A stretch of DNA of 42,703 nt from Phycisphaerales bacterium (GTDB taxonomy: Bacteria; Planctomycetota; Phycisphaerae; SM23-33). Position 1 is the stretch's first letter. Each line of letters opens with the position of its first letter. Of this stretch, positions 8,225-16,498 are shown piece after piece. The position numbers and the translations under genes are program-made. Under the pieces are notes generated by a model that saw only the letters and a list, made by a program, of their open reading frames with translations, searched no databases and had not been told where the DNA came from. Location of the stretch: contig JABGPZ010000038.1 in NCBI GenBank assembly GCA_018644725.1, positions 1-42,703 on the forward strand. The letters run 5' to 3'.

Positions 8225-9142
8225 TTAGCCCCAAAGGCTTTCGGGATAAACACCTGCGTCAATCAGGGCGCGGATGGCGGCAACCACGGTCGGTTTGTCC
8301 TCCTGATAGGTCACGCCAAGCCATTTTTCGTCGGTCGGCAGAACGCGGACGGTGGCGGCGTTGGCCTGAAGCTGGCGATTGACCTCGGTGGGGATATAGT
8401 ATTCGCCCTTGGGGGTGTCAATCGCGCCGGGGAGCCACTCGTGGAATCCTTCTTCCAGTGCAGACAGATACGACGTCGTAAGGCCCCACATATTCATCGA
8501 GACGAGGGACTCTTCCCCCACGGGCTTCCAGCTCGTGCCATCGTCCTCGCTGAACTGTACGCCCTCGGGGCGGCGCTGGATCATCGTCCGTTCGACGACG
8601 GTGTCAAGGCAACCATCGGCGGTGACGTTGCAGATCCCCCGGGCCACGTGCCCGTGGTCAGACAGAGTGTTGGCGAGCACGAAGGCCACCATCGACCAGT
8701 CGGCGACGCCATCGCGGTCTTCGGCGGTGCGGAGATGGTTGGCAATGGTCTCGAAGCTGCTGCGGCCATAGAAGTCGTCCCCGTTAATCAGCGCAAACGG
8801 ACCGTCAATCACGTCCTTGGCGCAGAGCACGGCGTGGCCTGTGCCCCAGGGCTTTTGACGCGTCGGGGGACACGTGAACCCGGCGGGGAGCTTATCGAGT
8901 TCTTGAAACGCGTACTCGACTTCGATGCGCGATTCAATCGTCTTGCCGACTTTTTCGCGGAAGGCCTCTTCGATGTCCTTGCGGATGATGAAGACGACCT
9001 TCTCGAAGCCCGCGCCAATCGCGTCGCTCACAGCGTAGTCCAGAACGATCTCCCCATTGGGGCCAATCGGATCAATTTGCTTCAGGCCGCCATAGCGGCT
9101 TCCCATTCCAGCGGCCATCACGACCAGTTGTGGTTTGTTCAT
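8225..9142 (-). CDS. Nucleotidyltransferase (sugar-1-phosphate NTP transferase fold)
   Basis: A 305-residue Rossmann-like nucleotidyltransferase that should transfer an NMP to a phosphorylated substrate. The N-terminal signature is VVMAAGMGSRYGGLKQ, the glycine-rich nucleotide-binding loop with its Arg and Lys. The metal-binding GDDFYG follows near residue 120. It resembles a widespread group annotated only as NTP transferase and related to GalU/RmlA; the sugar specificity is not readable. The ATG at 9142 has AGGAA six bases upstream. It has its own promoter and terminator, so it appears monocistronic. Confidence 0.85.
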   Translation of the reverse strand: MNKPQLVVMAAGMGSRYGGLKQIDPIGPNGEIVLDYAVSDAIGAGFEKVVFIIRKDIEEAFREKVGKTIESRIEVEYAFQELDKLPAGFTCPPTRQKPWGTGHAVLCAKDVIDGPFALINGDDFYGRSSFETIANHLRTAEDRDGVADWSMVAFVLANTLSDHGHVARGICNVTADGCLDTVVERTMIQRRPEGVQFSEDDGTSWKPVGEESLVSMNMWGLTTSYLSALEEGFHEWLPGAIDTPKGEYYIPTEVNRQLQANAATVRVLPTDEKWLGVTYQEDKPTVVAAIRALIDAGVYPESLWG

Positions 9143-9444
9143 CGGTATTCCTGCAGTTGGGCAAGGCAGAGGCCTTGCGGGGCATTTTGATCATTCGGCG
9201 ACAGAATGCAGCCTTTCCGCCGAAAATCAATTGAATTTCGATCAGGTGGGGTATCCTAACGATTCGGTGAAAAATTTCAAGGGGATTTTCCAATCGATTC
9301 ACTGGGAATGCGTTACTCTACATGTCTGGACAAAGAGGGTATTTCGAAGAATTCCAGATTTGGTAGATAAAAGTCCATTTGGATGGACAGGTGCCGCTGG
9401 ATTGAGTACACTCTTTGCTTCCCTTTTTTGGATTAGGAGAAACG
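9143..9444. other. Gene-free divergent intergenic region
   Basis: 302 bases between the minus-strand nucleotidyltransferase and the plus-strand toroid gene. It holds the minus-strand promoter listed separately and a small perfect hairpin, GTCCAT (9373-9378) with ATGGAC (9383-9388). AGGAG at 9435-9439 is the ribosome site for the plus-strand gene. No convincing ORF or clear plus-strand promoter is visible. Confidence 0.6.
9253..9280 (-). promoter_or_regulatory. Promoter of the nucleotidyltransferase gene
   Basis: On the minus strand: TTGAAA (9275-9280), a 16-base spacer and TAGGAT (9253-9258), about 110 bases upstream of the ATG. The TAGGAT box matches the one proposed for the STAS operon. 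Confidence 0.5.
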
Positions 9445-11931
9445 ATGCGACAACTTAAGATGTCAGTACTGGCGTTGGCTCTTCCGCTTTTGATGGTCAG
9501 TTCGCTTTCCCAAGCGGCTGTGGACAATGAGCGCGTCCAAGCCGCGATCCAAAAGGGTGTGGCGTACCTGAAGGCTCAACAGCAGAAGGATGGGAAATGG
9601 CTCAGTGGTTCCCACTTTCTTAAAAAACATCCGCTCGGTTCGACGGCTGTGGCAACGTATGCGTTGCTGAGTTGTGGTGAAAGTGCAAATTCCGAACACA
9701 TCAAAAAAGCCTTCGCGCAATTGATCGATGAGCGAGGCTATCCGAAAACCAAGCGCGTTTACACGCTCGGTCTCTTGGCGAGTGCATTGCATTTGGCAGC
9801 CATCGAAAATAAGTCCTATGAAAAACCGCTTCGCAATCTCTCCAGTGCATTGATCCGGTATCACGCTAAGGGAGCCTATGGGTATGAAATTCCCTGGAAA
9901 CCGAATGACAAGCACAACCCATTGCACGTCTCGACCTCCCAATATGGCATTCTCGGGGTATGGGCGGGGATGAGCGCCAATCCGGTCTCCAGTTCCTACT
10001 GGCTGGCGGCGAATCGATGGTGGAAGGCCAATCAGGTGTCTGACGGGGGTTGGCCCTATCGAAAAGGAGGCAAAAGTACGGCCTCGATGACGGTCGCGGG
10101 GATTGCTTCGAGCTTTCTCTGTTTCGACAATCTCTATCGCAACCAATTCGTCACCTGCACAGGCGGCAAGCTCCCCGTTCACATTCAAAAAGGGATGGAT
10201 TGGATGGCCAAGCATGCCAAGGGATCCATCGGGAATCCAGGCTCCCACTGGAACTACTATTATTCTCTCTACGGGTTTGAGCGCGTTGGCCTCGCGGCCG
10301 GGTATAAGTATTTCGGCACCTGTGACTGGTATGCCGACGGCGTCGATCGCCTGCTTCCAATGCAGTGGGCCAATGGCGGCTGGCCTGACATTGGGGGAAA
10401 GAAAGCACCCAAATGTGAATCGATTGTCAATACGTCGTTCGCGCTGATTTTCCTGTTGCGTGGACAACAACCCGTGCTGATGAACAAGTTGGAATTCCAA
10501 GGCGACTGGAACAATCGCCCGCGCGATTTGGCGAACGTGACCGCCTGGATGAACCAAATTTTCGAACAAAAAGGGCGATGGCAGATCACCAACCTCCTCG
10601 TACCGGTGGAGGAGCTGCACGATTCGCGCATCCTGTATATGTCTGGCTGCAAGAAGCTTGAGCTCTCCGACGCCGACATTGCCAAGCTGCGCACCTATGT
10701 CCTCCAGGGCGGCACGATCCTGAGTTGCGCCGAGTGCAACGGGGTGGTCTATAAACAGTCGTTCCGCGCAGCCTGCGAGAAACTCTTCCCCGAGTGGAAA
10801 CTCAAACTTGTCGATACCGACTCGCCGATTTACACCTCCCTGTTCCAACTCAACAAGGACAAGACCGCGCCGGAATTGTATATGGTTCACAACGGTGTTC
10901 GTCCGTTGGTGATTTATTCCGACGAAGATTTTGCGCGCTCGTGGCAAACTTTGATCCCGCACACCAAGCCCGAAAAGATCACCCGCGGGGGGATGGTGAA
11001 AATTCTTCCCAATATCATGCGGCACATCGTCGGCAGGATGGAAGATCTCGAATCTGCCGGATCGTTCCGTTGGCCTGCCGCCACAAAACTGGCCCCGACC
11101 ATCCATGTTGCTCATGTCAAATACGCGGGGAACTGGAACCCCGAACCCCTCGCCTATGAACGATTCAGTTTGCTCATGGCCGAGCGCGAGAAGGTTTTGC
11201 CGCAGATTGAGGAGTGCCCGGCTGCGTCCCTTGCTTCGAGCAAGGCCAAGGTCGCGATCATGGCCATCACCGAGGCCGTGTCGCTTTCCAGTGAAGAACA
11301 AAAAGGCCTCAAAGCGTTCCTCGCCAAAGGCGGACTCCTCTTTGTGGATACCGCCGGCGGAGACGCCAAGGTCGCCGAGGCGGGCAAGGTGTTCATCCGC
11401 GATCTCACAGGCGAAGCGCCCGCTTACCTCTCCTCCAGGCACGCCCTTTACCAGATCAAGGGTAAAAAAATCACCGAGGTGTATGACCGCAAGTCTTCCA
11501 AGGCCTTCGCGCCGGGAAGAATGATGTGCGTTTTGAAGGACAAGAAACTCTCGGTTCTTTTCAGCCGCCAAGACATCACGGGTGGGTTGCTGGGAATGTC
11601 CTCGGGGACGATTAGGGGCTATGATCCGGAGAGTGCCTACGATCTGATGCGCAACATCATCCTGCACGGCCATGGACCCATGACCACGACCCAGGTCAAG
11701 ATCGAAATGGTTGTCGCTGAACCCGTTAAAAAGGAAGCGTCCCCCAAGCAGGAAGCTCCCCTCAAAGATGCCGCCGCGAAGATGGCCGCATTGAAGGCCC
11801 GTCTTGAGGCCGCCGAGAAAGCGGCCGAGGCTGCCAAGAAAGCGATGAAAGCGATGGAAGAGATGAAGCGGGCAGAGGAAGAGCTCAAAAAGCTCGAAGC
11901 CGCAGAAGCCGCCGCAAAAGCCGCTGCCTGA
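9445..11931 (+). CDS. Secreted alpha/alpha-toroid protein with two DUF4159-like domains (paralog A)
   Basis: An 828-residue protein, probably exported: residues 1-25 are a Sec signal peptide ending near SQAA. Residues about 30-345 are a terpenoid-cyclase/prenyltransferase-type toroid with QW-like repeats (QQQKDGKW, SDGGWPY, ANGGWPD); I see no DxDD cyclase acid motif, so it is probably not a cyclase. Residues about 350-530 and 535-745 look like two DUF4159-like domains, each with a GG(T/L)xL...-type core (LQGGTILS; AKGGLLFVD). Residues about 750-828 are an Ala/Glu/Lys-rich coiled-coil tail. ATG 9445 has AGGAG six bases upstream. The next gene is a tandem paralog, identical in DNA over the second DUF4159-like domain. 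Function unknown. Confidence 0.85.
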   Translation: MRQLKMSVLALALPLLMVSSLSQAAVDNERVQAAIQKGVAYLKAQQQKDGKWLSGSHFLKKHPLGSTAVATYALLSCGESANSEHIKKAFAQLIDERGYPKTKRVYTLGLLASALHLAAIENKSYEKPLRNLSSALIRYHAKGAYGYEIPWKPNDKHNPLHVSTSQYGILGVWAGMSANPVSSSYWLAANRWWKANQVSDGGWPYRKGGKSTASMTVAGIASSFLCFDNLYRNQFVTCTGGKLPVHIQKGMDWMAKHAKGSIGNPGSHWNYYYSLYGFERVGLAAGYKYFGTCDWYADGVDRLLPMQWANGGWPDIGGKKAPKCESIVNTSFALIFLLRGQQPVLMNKLEFQGDWNNRPRDLANVTAWMNQIFEQKGRWQITNLLVPVEELHDSRILYMSGCKKLELSDADIAKLRTYVLQGGTILSCAECNGVVYKQSFRAACEKLFPEWKLKLVDTDSPIYTSLFQLNKDKTAPELYMVHNGVRPLVIYSDEDFARSWQTLIPHTKPEKITRGGMVKILPNIMRHIVGRMEDLESAGSFRWPAATKLAPTIHVAHVKYAGNWNPEPLAYERFSLLMAEREKVLPQIEECPAASLASSKAKVAIMAITEAVSLSSEEQKGLKAFLAKGGLLFVDTAGGDAKVAEAGKVFIRDLTGEAPAYLSSRHALYQIKGKKITEVYDRKSSKAFAPGRMMCVLKDKKLSVLFSRQDITGGLLGMSSGTIRGYDPESAYDLMRNIILHGHGPMTTTQVKIEMVVAEPVKKEASPKQEAPLKDAAAKMAALKARLEAAEKAAEAAKKAMKAMEEMKRAEEELKKLEAAEAAAKAAA
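11018..11677 (+). repeat. 660-bp perfect direct repeat, copy A
   Basis: By direct reading I find no difference between this block and 13752-14411 (offset 2,734 bases). It encodes residues about 525-744 of paralog A, the second DUF4159-like domain. Identity begins and ends abruptly; flanking sequence is only partly similar. Confidence 0.95.
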
Positions 11932-11954
11932 TTCGTCAAACGCTGTTCACCCGC

Positions 11955-11983
11955 AGGCCACGAGACATCGTCGCCTGTTCTTT
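11955..11983 (+). terminator. Terminator after paralog A
   Basis: AGGC-C-ACGA (11955-11963) pairs with TCGT-C-GCCT (11968-11976) around a GACA loop, with a central C-C mismatch, followed by GTTCTTT. The homologous hairpin after paralog B is perfect. Confidence 0.6.
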
Positions 11984-12050
11984 AGTCAATCATTCCACAC
12001 ACGCAGCGATTCGTCGCCGCTTTTTCTCCCGCAAAATTCGAGGCGATATC

Positions 12051-12107
12051 TGTACAATAGAACTAGGATGTACTAAAATCGAAGATTCAGTGTACTATAC
12101 AATGTAC
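12051..12107. promoter_or_regulatory. Cluster of four TGTAC motifs upstream of paralog B
   Basis: TGTAC begins at 12051, 12069, 12091 and 12103. The third lies inside the inverted repeat TGTACTATACA (12091-12101) and a TACAAT -10-like box sits at 12098-12103. No -35 box is placed well. It is a candidate operator/promoter for the downstream gene; no equivalent cluster precedes paralog A. Confidence 0.35.
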
Positions 12108-12133
12108 GGCCACCCTCTTGGATGGAGATTCCT

Positions 12134-14494
12134 ATGCGACTCAACCGAGCAATTCTGATCCTTCTGGCGACGACCATGGTGACCGGCACGGTCGCGATGA
12201 CGGCAGCCGACAAGAAGGTGGCTGATAAGAAGGTGGTCGTCAAAAAGGTGGTCGACAATAAAGAAGTGGCCGAGTCAATCAAGAAGGGGGTTGCTTGGGT
12301 GAAGTCTCAGCAGAAACCCGACGGCAGCTTTTGGCCGACGAAACAGTATCCCCTTGGCTATACTGCGTTGGCGACGTATGCTTTGCTGAGTTGTGGTGAA
12401 AGTGCCCAAGACCCCGCCGTCAAAAAAGCGCTGGAGCTCCTGATCAAGAAGAAGACCAACCGCGTGTATACTCTGGGGCTGTTGTGCAGTGCGCTGCACC
12501 TGGCCGCCATCGAAAACCCCGCCTATCTCAAGGACCTCAAACAGATTTCCCAGGCGTTGGTCGTCCATGTTCATAATGGCGGCTCACGACGCCACCGCGG
12601 GTCGTATGGCTATGCCATTCCCTCGGACGCGAAAGATGGCCCACATGGTGCCAGAAACCCACAGCATTGTTCCACCGCGCAATATGGTGTCCTTGGCGTT
12701 TGGGCAGGGCTTAGCGCCCGCATCACCGTCAAGAAGGTCTATTGGCAAATGGTCGAAGAATATTGGAAATCGACCCAGTGTTCCGATGGCGGCTGGCCGT
12801 ACAATCCGAACATTAAAAAGATCTCGAATCTCTCCCGCTCGTCAATGACGGTGGCGGGGCTCGCGAGCTTGTTCCTCTGCATGGACCATCTCCGTGCGAA
12901 CGAATTTACCGGCGTGAAAGGCGGAAAGCTCTCCAAGGAGATTGAAAGGGGTATGGCGTGGTTGGCCAAGAATGCCGAGCGCGCGATCAACATACCCAAT
13001 AAGAGCCGCGACGGCAATTATCATTATATGTTGTACGGTATGGAGCGCGTTGGCCTCGCCTCGGGGTATAAATATTTTGGAGAGTGCGACTGGTATTCCG
13101 ACGGGGCGAGTTACCTTCTGCGCACCCAGGCAGCAAATGGGAGCTGGTACAATAATTCCGAGGCGACCTGTTTTTCTTTAGTGTTCCTCATGCGCGGTCA
13201 CTATCCGGTGCTGATGAATAAGCTGCAGTTTGACGGGGATTGGAATAACCGCCCGCGCGATTTGGCGAACCTTTCTGCGTGGCTGGGGCGCTACTTCGAA
13301 AACCCCCTTCGTTGGCAGGTCATCAATCTCAAGGGGTCCGTGGCCGAGTTGCACGATTCGCGCTTTCTCTACCTCTCCGCATACCGAAAAATGGAGTTTA
13401 CCGATGCGGAAATCAAGAAACTCCGCACCTATGTCCTCCAGGGCGGGACAATTCTCAGCAGCACCGAGAGGAAGAGCCCCGTCTACAAAAAAAATATCCG
13501 CGCATTGAGTGTGAAATTGTTCCCCGAATGGGAGAGGCAGGATGTCCCCAAAGATCACGCCATCTATCAATCGCTGTTTCCGCTTCATAAGGATCGGCGC
13601 GCGCCGAAATTGTATATGGTTCATAATGGAGTGCGTCCGCTGCTGATCCACACCGACGAGGATCTCTCACTCGCCTGGCAGACTCTCCAGCCGCACACCG
13701 AGCCCGAAAAGATCCGCGATGTGGCCATGGTGACCCTCGTACCCAACTTGCTGCGGCACATCGTCGGCAGGATGGAAGATCTCGAATCTGCCGGATCGTT
13801 CCGTTGGCCTGCCGCCACAAAACTGGCCCCGACCATCCATGTTGCTCATGTCAAATACGCGGGGAACTGGAACCCCGAACCCCTCGCCTATGAACGATTC
13901 AGTTTGCTCATGGCCGAGCGCGAGAAGGTTTTGCCGCAGATTGAGGAGTGCCCGGCTGCGTCCCTTGCTTCGAGCAAGGCCAAGGTCGCGATCATGGCCA
14001 TCACCGAGGCCGTGTCGCTTTCCAGTGAAGAACAAAAAGGCCTCAAAGCGTTCCTCGCCAAAGGCGGACTCCTCTTTGTGGATACCGCCGGCGGAGACGC
14101 CAAGGTCGCCGAGGCGGGCAAGGTGTTCATCCGCGATCTCACAGGCGAAGCGCCCGCTTACCTCTCCTCCAGGCACGCCCTTTACCAGATCAAGGGTAAA
14201 AAAATCACCGAGGTGTATGACCGCAAGTCTTCCAAGGCCTTCGCGCCGGGAAGAATGATGTGCGTTTTGAAGGACAAGAAACTCTCGGTTCTTTTCAGCC
14301 GCCAAGACATCACGGGTGGGTTGCTGGGAATGTCCTCGGGGACGATTAGGGGCTATGATCCGGAGAGTGCCTACGATCTGATGCGCAACATCATCCTGCA
14401 CGGCCATGGACGCACGACCAAGGTCAAGGTCAAGACCGAAACGCCTGTCGCTGAACCCGATAAAAAGGAAGCCGCCGCAAAAGCCGCTGCCTGA
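12134..14494 (+). CDS. Secreted alpha/alpha-toroid protein with two DUF4159-like domains (paralog B)
   Basis: A 786-residue tandem paralog of the preceding gene. Residues 1-27 are a signal peptide (hydrophobic AILILLATTMVTGTVAM, then Ala). A Lys/Val-rich stretch with repeated DKKV units (about residues 28-45) precedes the toroid domain (about 50-355), whose QW-like units include QQKPDGSFW and SDGGWPY. Two DUF4159-like domains follow; the second (residues 540-759) is encoded by DNA identical to paralog A. The tail is short (ends KKEAAAKAAA) and lacks the 57-codon coiled coil of A. ATG 12134 is preferred (GGAG upstream) over 12122. A strong terminator follows. Confidence 0.85.
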   Translation: MRLNRAILILLATTMVTGTVAMTAADKKVADKKVVVKKVVDNKEVAESIKKGVAWVKSQQKPDGSFWPTKQYPLGYTALATYALLSCGESAQDPAVKKALELLIKKKTNRVYTLGLLCSALHLAAIENPAYLKDLKQISQALVVHVHNGGSRRHRGSYGYAIPSDAKDGPHGARNPQHCSTAQYGVLGVWAGLSARITVKKVYWQMVEEYWKSTQCSDGGWPYNPNIKKISNLSRSSMTVAGLASLFLCMDHLRANEFTGVKGGKLSKEIERGMAWLAKNAERAINIPNKSRDGNYHYMLYGMERVGLASGYKYFGECDWYSDGASYLLRTQAANGSWYNNSEATCFSLVFLMRGHYPVLMNKLQFDGDWNNRPRDLANLSAWLGRYFENPLRWQVINLKGSVAELHDSRFLYLSAYRKMEFTDAEIKKLRTYVLQGGTILSSTERKSPVYKKNIRALSVKLFPEWERQDVPKDHAIYQSLFPLHKDRRAPKLYMVHNGVRPLLIHTDEDLSLAWQTLQPHTEPEKIRDVAMVTLVPNLLRHIVGRMEDLESAGSFRWPAATKLAPTIHVAHVKYAGNWNPEPLAYERFSLLMAEREKVLPQIEECPAASLASSKAKVAIMAITEAVSLSSEEQKGLKAFLAKGGLLFVDTAGGDAKVAEAGKVFIRDLTGEAPAYLSSRHALYQIKGKKITEVYDRKSSKAFAPGRMMCVLKDKKLSVLFSRQDITGGLLGMSSGTIRGYDPESAYDLMRNIILHGHGRTTKVKVKTETPVAEPDKKEAAAKAAA
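13752..14411 (+). repeat. 660-bp perfect direct repeat, copy B
   Basis: Partner of 11018-11677, identical at every base I compared. The first bases outside the block differ on both sides (A/C on the left, C/G on the right). Confidence 0.95.
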
Positions 14495-14518
14495 TTCGTC
14501 AAACGCTGTTCCCCCACT

Positions 14519-14546
14519 GGCCACGAGACATCGTGGCCTTTTCTTT
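14519..14546 (+). terminator. Terminator after paralog B
   Basis: GGCCACGA (14519-14526) pairs perfectly with TCGTGGCC (14531-14538) around GACA, then TTTTCTTT. Its 3' end overlaps the stop codon of the convergent pilT-like gene. Confidence 0.9.
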
Positions 14547-15660
14547 AGCCAATCAGGCCGCCGGTCGAGGTAGTAATTCCCTTCATCAGCATTTTGAGCT
14601 CATCGGCATTGGGGCTGACGGCGTAGGCGGTCTTGGGGTCGATCATATCCGTCTCGATGAGCTTCATCAGGGACGAGTTGAACGAGAGCATTCCGTCGAG
14701 TTCCGAAGACCGGATCACCGTCGGCAGGTCCGCCTCGCGGCCTTGGGCGATCAGGTCGCACACGACCGAATTGTTCCGCATGATTTCCACCGAAGGGACA
14801 CGGGAAACGCCTTCTTTGCAGCTCGGCAGGAGCTTTTGGCAGACAATCGCCTGGAGGGTGAACGCGAGGGTCTGGAGGATTTGGTTGCGTCGCTCGATGG
14901 GGAATAGCTCGGTGATGCGGCTGATGGTTTGCGGGGCCGTCGAGGCGTGAATTGTCCCGAAGACAAGGTGGCCGGTTTCGGCCGCCTGGAGCGCGGCTTC
15001 GAAGGTTTCCGGGTCGCGCATTTCGCCCAGGAGCACCACGTCGGGGTCTTCGCGCAACATCGCGCGCAGGGCGCTGGGGAAGTCGGGCGTGTCGATGCCG
15101 ATTTCGCGCTGATTGACAAACGCCTTCTGGTCGGAGTAGACATATTCAATCGGATCCTCGAGGGTGAGGATGTGGCAGCGGCGGGTGGCGTTGATGTGGT
15201 TGAGCATCGACGCGATGGTTGTCGATTTCCCGCTGCCGGTGGGGCCTGCGAGAAGCACGAGCCCTTGGTGCTGGACGAGAATTTCTCCGAGCGATTCGGG
15301 CAGATGCAGAGTATTAAAATCGGGAATGTCGCAGCTCACGCGCCGCGCCGCGAGGCCCGGTTCACCGCGCTGGCGAAACAGATTGATACGGAAGCGGTCA
15401 CCGTCGGGGACCTGATAGGCGATGTCCAAATTGCCGGTATGGTGGAACGCGTCGGCCTGTTCCTCATCGAGCAGGCTCAGCGCCATCGCGAGAATCGTTT
15501 CGTTGTCGAGCGGCGGTTCGTCGAGCAGGCGCAATTGCGAGTCGATTCGCACCGCAGCGGGGCGATCGGTCTTGATGTGCAGGTCCGAGGCTTTGAGGCG
15601 TGAGACGGCGGTGAAATAGGCTTCGATTTTTTTACGGGCATCGTCGGGGGTCATGCTCAT
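14545..15660 (-). CDS. pilT: PilT/PilU-like twitching motility ATPase
   Basis: A 371-residue secretion-superfamily ATPase that in characterised relatives powers retraction of type IV pili at the inner membrane. Motifs in order: N-terminal ASDLHI, Walker A GPTGSGKS (residues 139-146), Asp box LTLEDPIEY, Walker B DPDVVLLGEMRD and His box TGHLVFGTIH. The C-terminal AIRNLIRE motif of classical PilT is replaced by a diverged VVCDLIAQGRE, so PilU or another pilus ATPase is possible. ATG 15660 has AGGAG five bases upstream. No other pilus gene is in the window. It lies 20 bases downstream of hisF on the same strand, perhaps in one transcript. Confidence 0.9.
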   Translation of the reverse strand: MSMTPDDARKKIEAYFTAVSRLKASDLHIKTDRPAAVRIDSQLRLLDEPPLDNETILAMALSLLDEEQADAFHHTGNLDIAYQVPDGDRFRINLFRQRGEPGLAARRVSCDIPDFNTLHLPESLGEILVQHQGLVLLAGPTGSGKSTTIASMLNHINATRRCHILTLEDPIEYVYSDQKAFVNQREIGIDTPDFPSALRAMLREDPDVVLLGEMRDPETFEAALQAAETGHLVFGTIHASTAPQTISRITELFPIERRNQILQTLAFTLQAIVCQKLLPSCKEGVSRVPSVEIMRNNSVVCDLIAQGREADLPTVIRSSELDGMLSFNSSLMKLIETDMIDPKTAYAVSPNADELKMLMKGITTSTGGLIG

Positions 15661-15680
15661 GGGAGCTCCTTGGTGGAGAA

Positions 15681-16448
15681 TTAGAGGCGGATGGGAATCC
15701 CTTTGTCAGCGAGATAAGCTTTGGTTTCGGCGATGGAGTAGGTGCCGAAGTGGAAAATGCTGGCGGCGAGCGCGGCGTCGGCCCGGCCAGCGGAGAGAGC
15801 TTCGTACATGTGCTCGGGGCTGCCGCATCCGCCCGAGGCAATCACGGGGATGTCCACGGCATCGGAGACCGCGCGGGTGATTTCGCAATCATACCCGTCG
15901 CAGGTGCCGTCGGCATCCATGACCGTCAGCAGGATTTCGCCCGCGCCGCGGCGTTGCATTTCGCGCGCCCACTCCACGGCTTCGAGGCCGGTGGGTTTGC
16001 GCCCGCCGTGGATGTGAACGTCCCAAACTTCTTCGCCGTCGATCAGGATCCGCTTGGGATCGATCGCGACGACGATGCATTGGCGCCCGAAGCGCCGGGA
16101 GGCAGCTTCGACGAAGGCGGGGTCTTTCACGGCGGCCGAGTTGATCGCGACCTTGTCCGCGCCCGCATTGAGCAGGCTGCGGCAGTCTTCCAGAGTGCGC
16201 ACCCCGCCACCGACGGTCAGCGGCATAAAGACCTGCTCGGCACAGCCGCGGACCATGTCCAGCAGAATGTCGCGCTGTTCGTGGCTGGCGGTGATGTCGA
16301 GGACGACCAGTTCGTCGGCCCCTTCGGCTTCATAGCGCGCGGCGATTTCGACGGGGTCGCCCGCGTCGCGCAGATTGACAAAGTTGACGCCCTTGACGAC
16401 ACGGCCTGATTCAACATCCAGACAGGGGATGATTCGTTTTGCTAGCAT
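15681..16448 (-). CDS. hisF: Imidazole glycerol phosphate synthase, cyclase subunit
   Basis: With HisH it converts PRFAR and glutamine-derived ammonia to imidazole glycerol phosphate and AICAR in histidine synthesis. The 255-residue TIM barrel begins [12 protein letters not shown], with the first catalytic Asp, and has the second conserved Asp in MDADGT, the phosphate-binding VGGGVR and ASGGCG segments. An in-frame ATG at 16466 would add six residues (METHYR); the conserved MLAKRIIP start at 16448 is preferred although its ribosome site is weak. hisH and other his genes are absent here. It is divergent from nadD with about 50 bases between starts. Confidence 0.96.
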   Translation of the reverse strand: MLAKRIIPCLDVESGRVVKGVNFVNLRDAGDPVEIAARYEAEGADELVVLDITASHEQRDILLDMVRGCAEQVFMPLTVGGGVRTLEDCRSLLNAGADKVAINSAAVKDPAFVEAASRRFGRQCIVVAIDPKRILIDGEEVWDVHIHGGRKPTGLEAVEWAREMQRRGAGEILLTVMDADGTCDGYDCEITRAVSDAVDIPVIASGGCGSPEHMYEALSAGRADAALAASIFHFGTYSIAETKAYLADKGIPIRL

Positions 16449-16498
16449 GCGGTAGTGAGTCTCCATTTGGGGTGAAGCCTCATTATAGGAAAATTTGC

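Noticed and set aside
9373-9388. GTCCAT/ATGGAC hairpin as a terminator
   Set aside because: Short stem and no T-run on either strand; it lies upstream of a gene.
9463-11673. A 736-codon minus-strand frame opposite the toroid gene
   Set aside because: Shadow of the real gene; the plus strand has a signal peptide, ribosome site and domains.
11018-14411. Mobile element as the explanation of the 660-bp repeat
   Set aside because: No transposase, terminal inverted repeats or target duplication; the repeat is in frame inside homologous genes.
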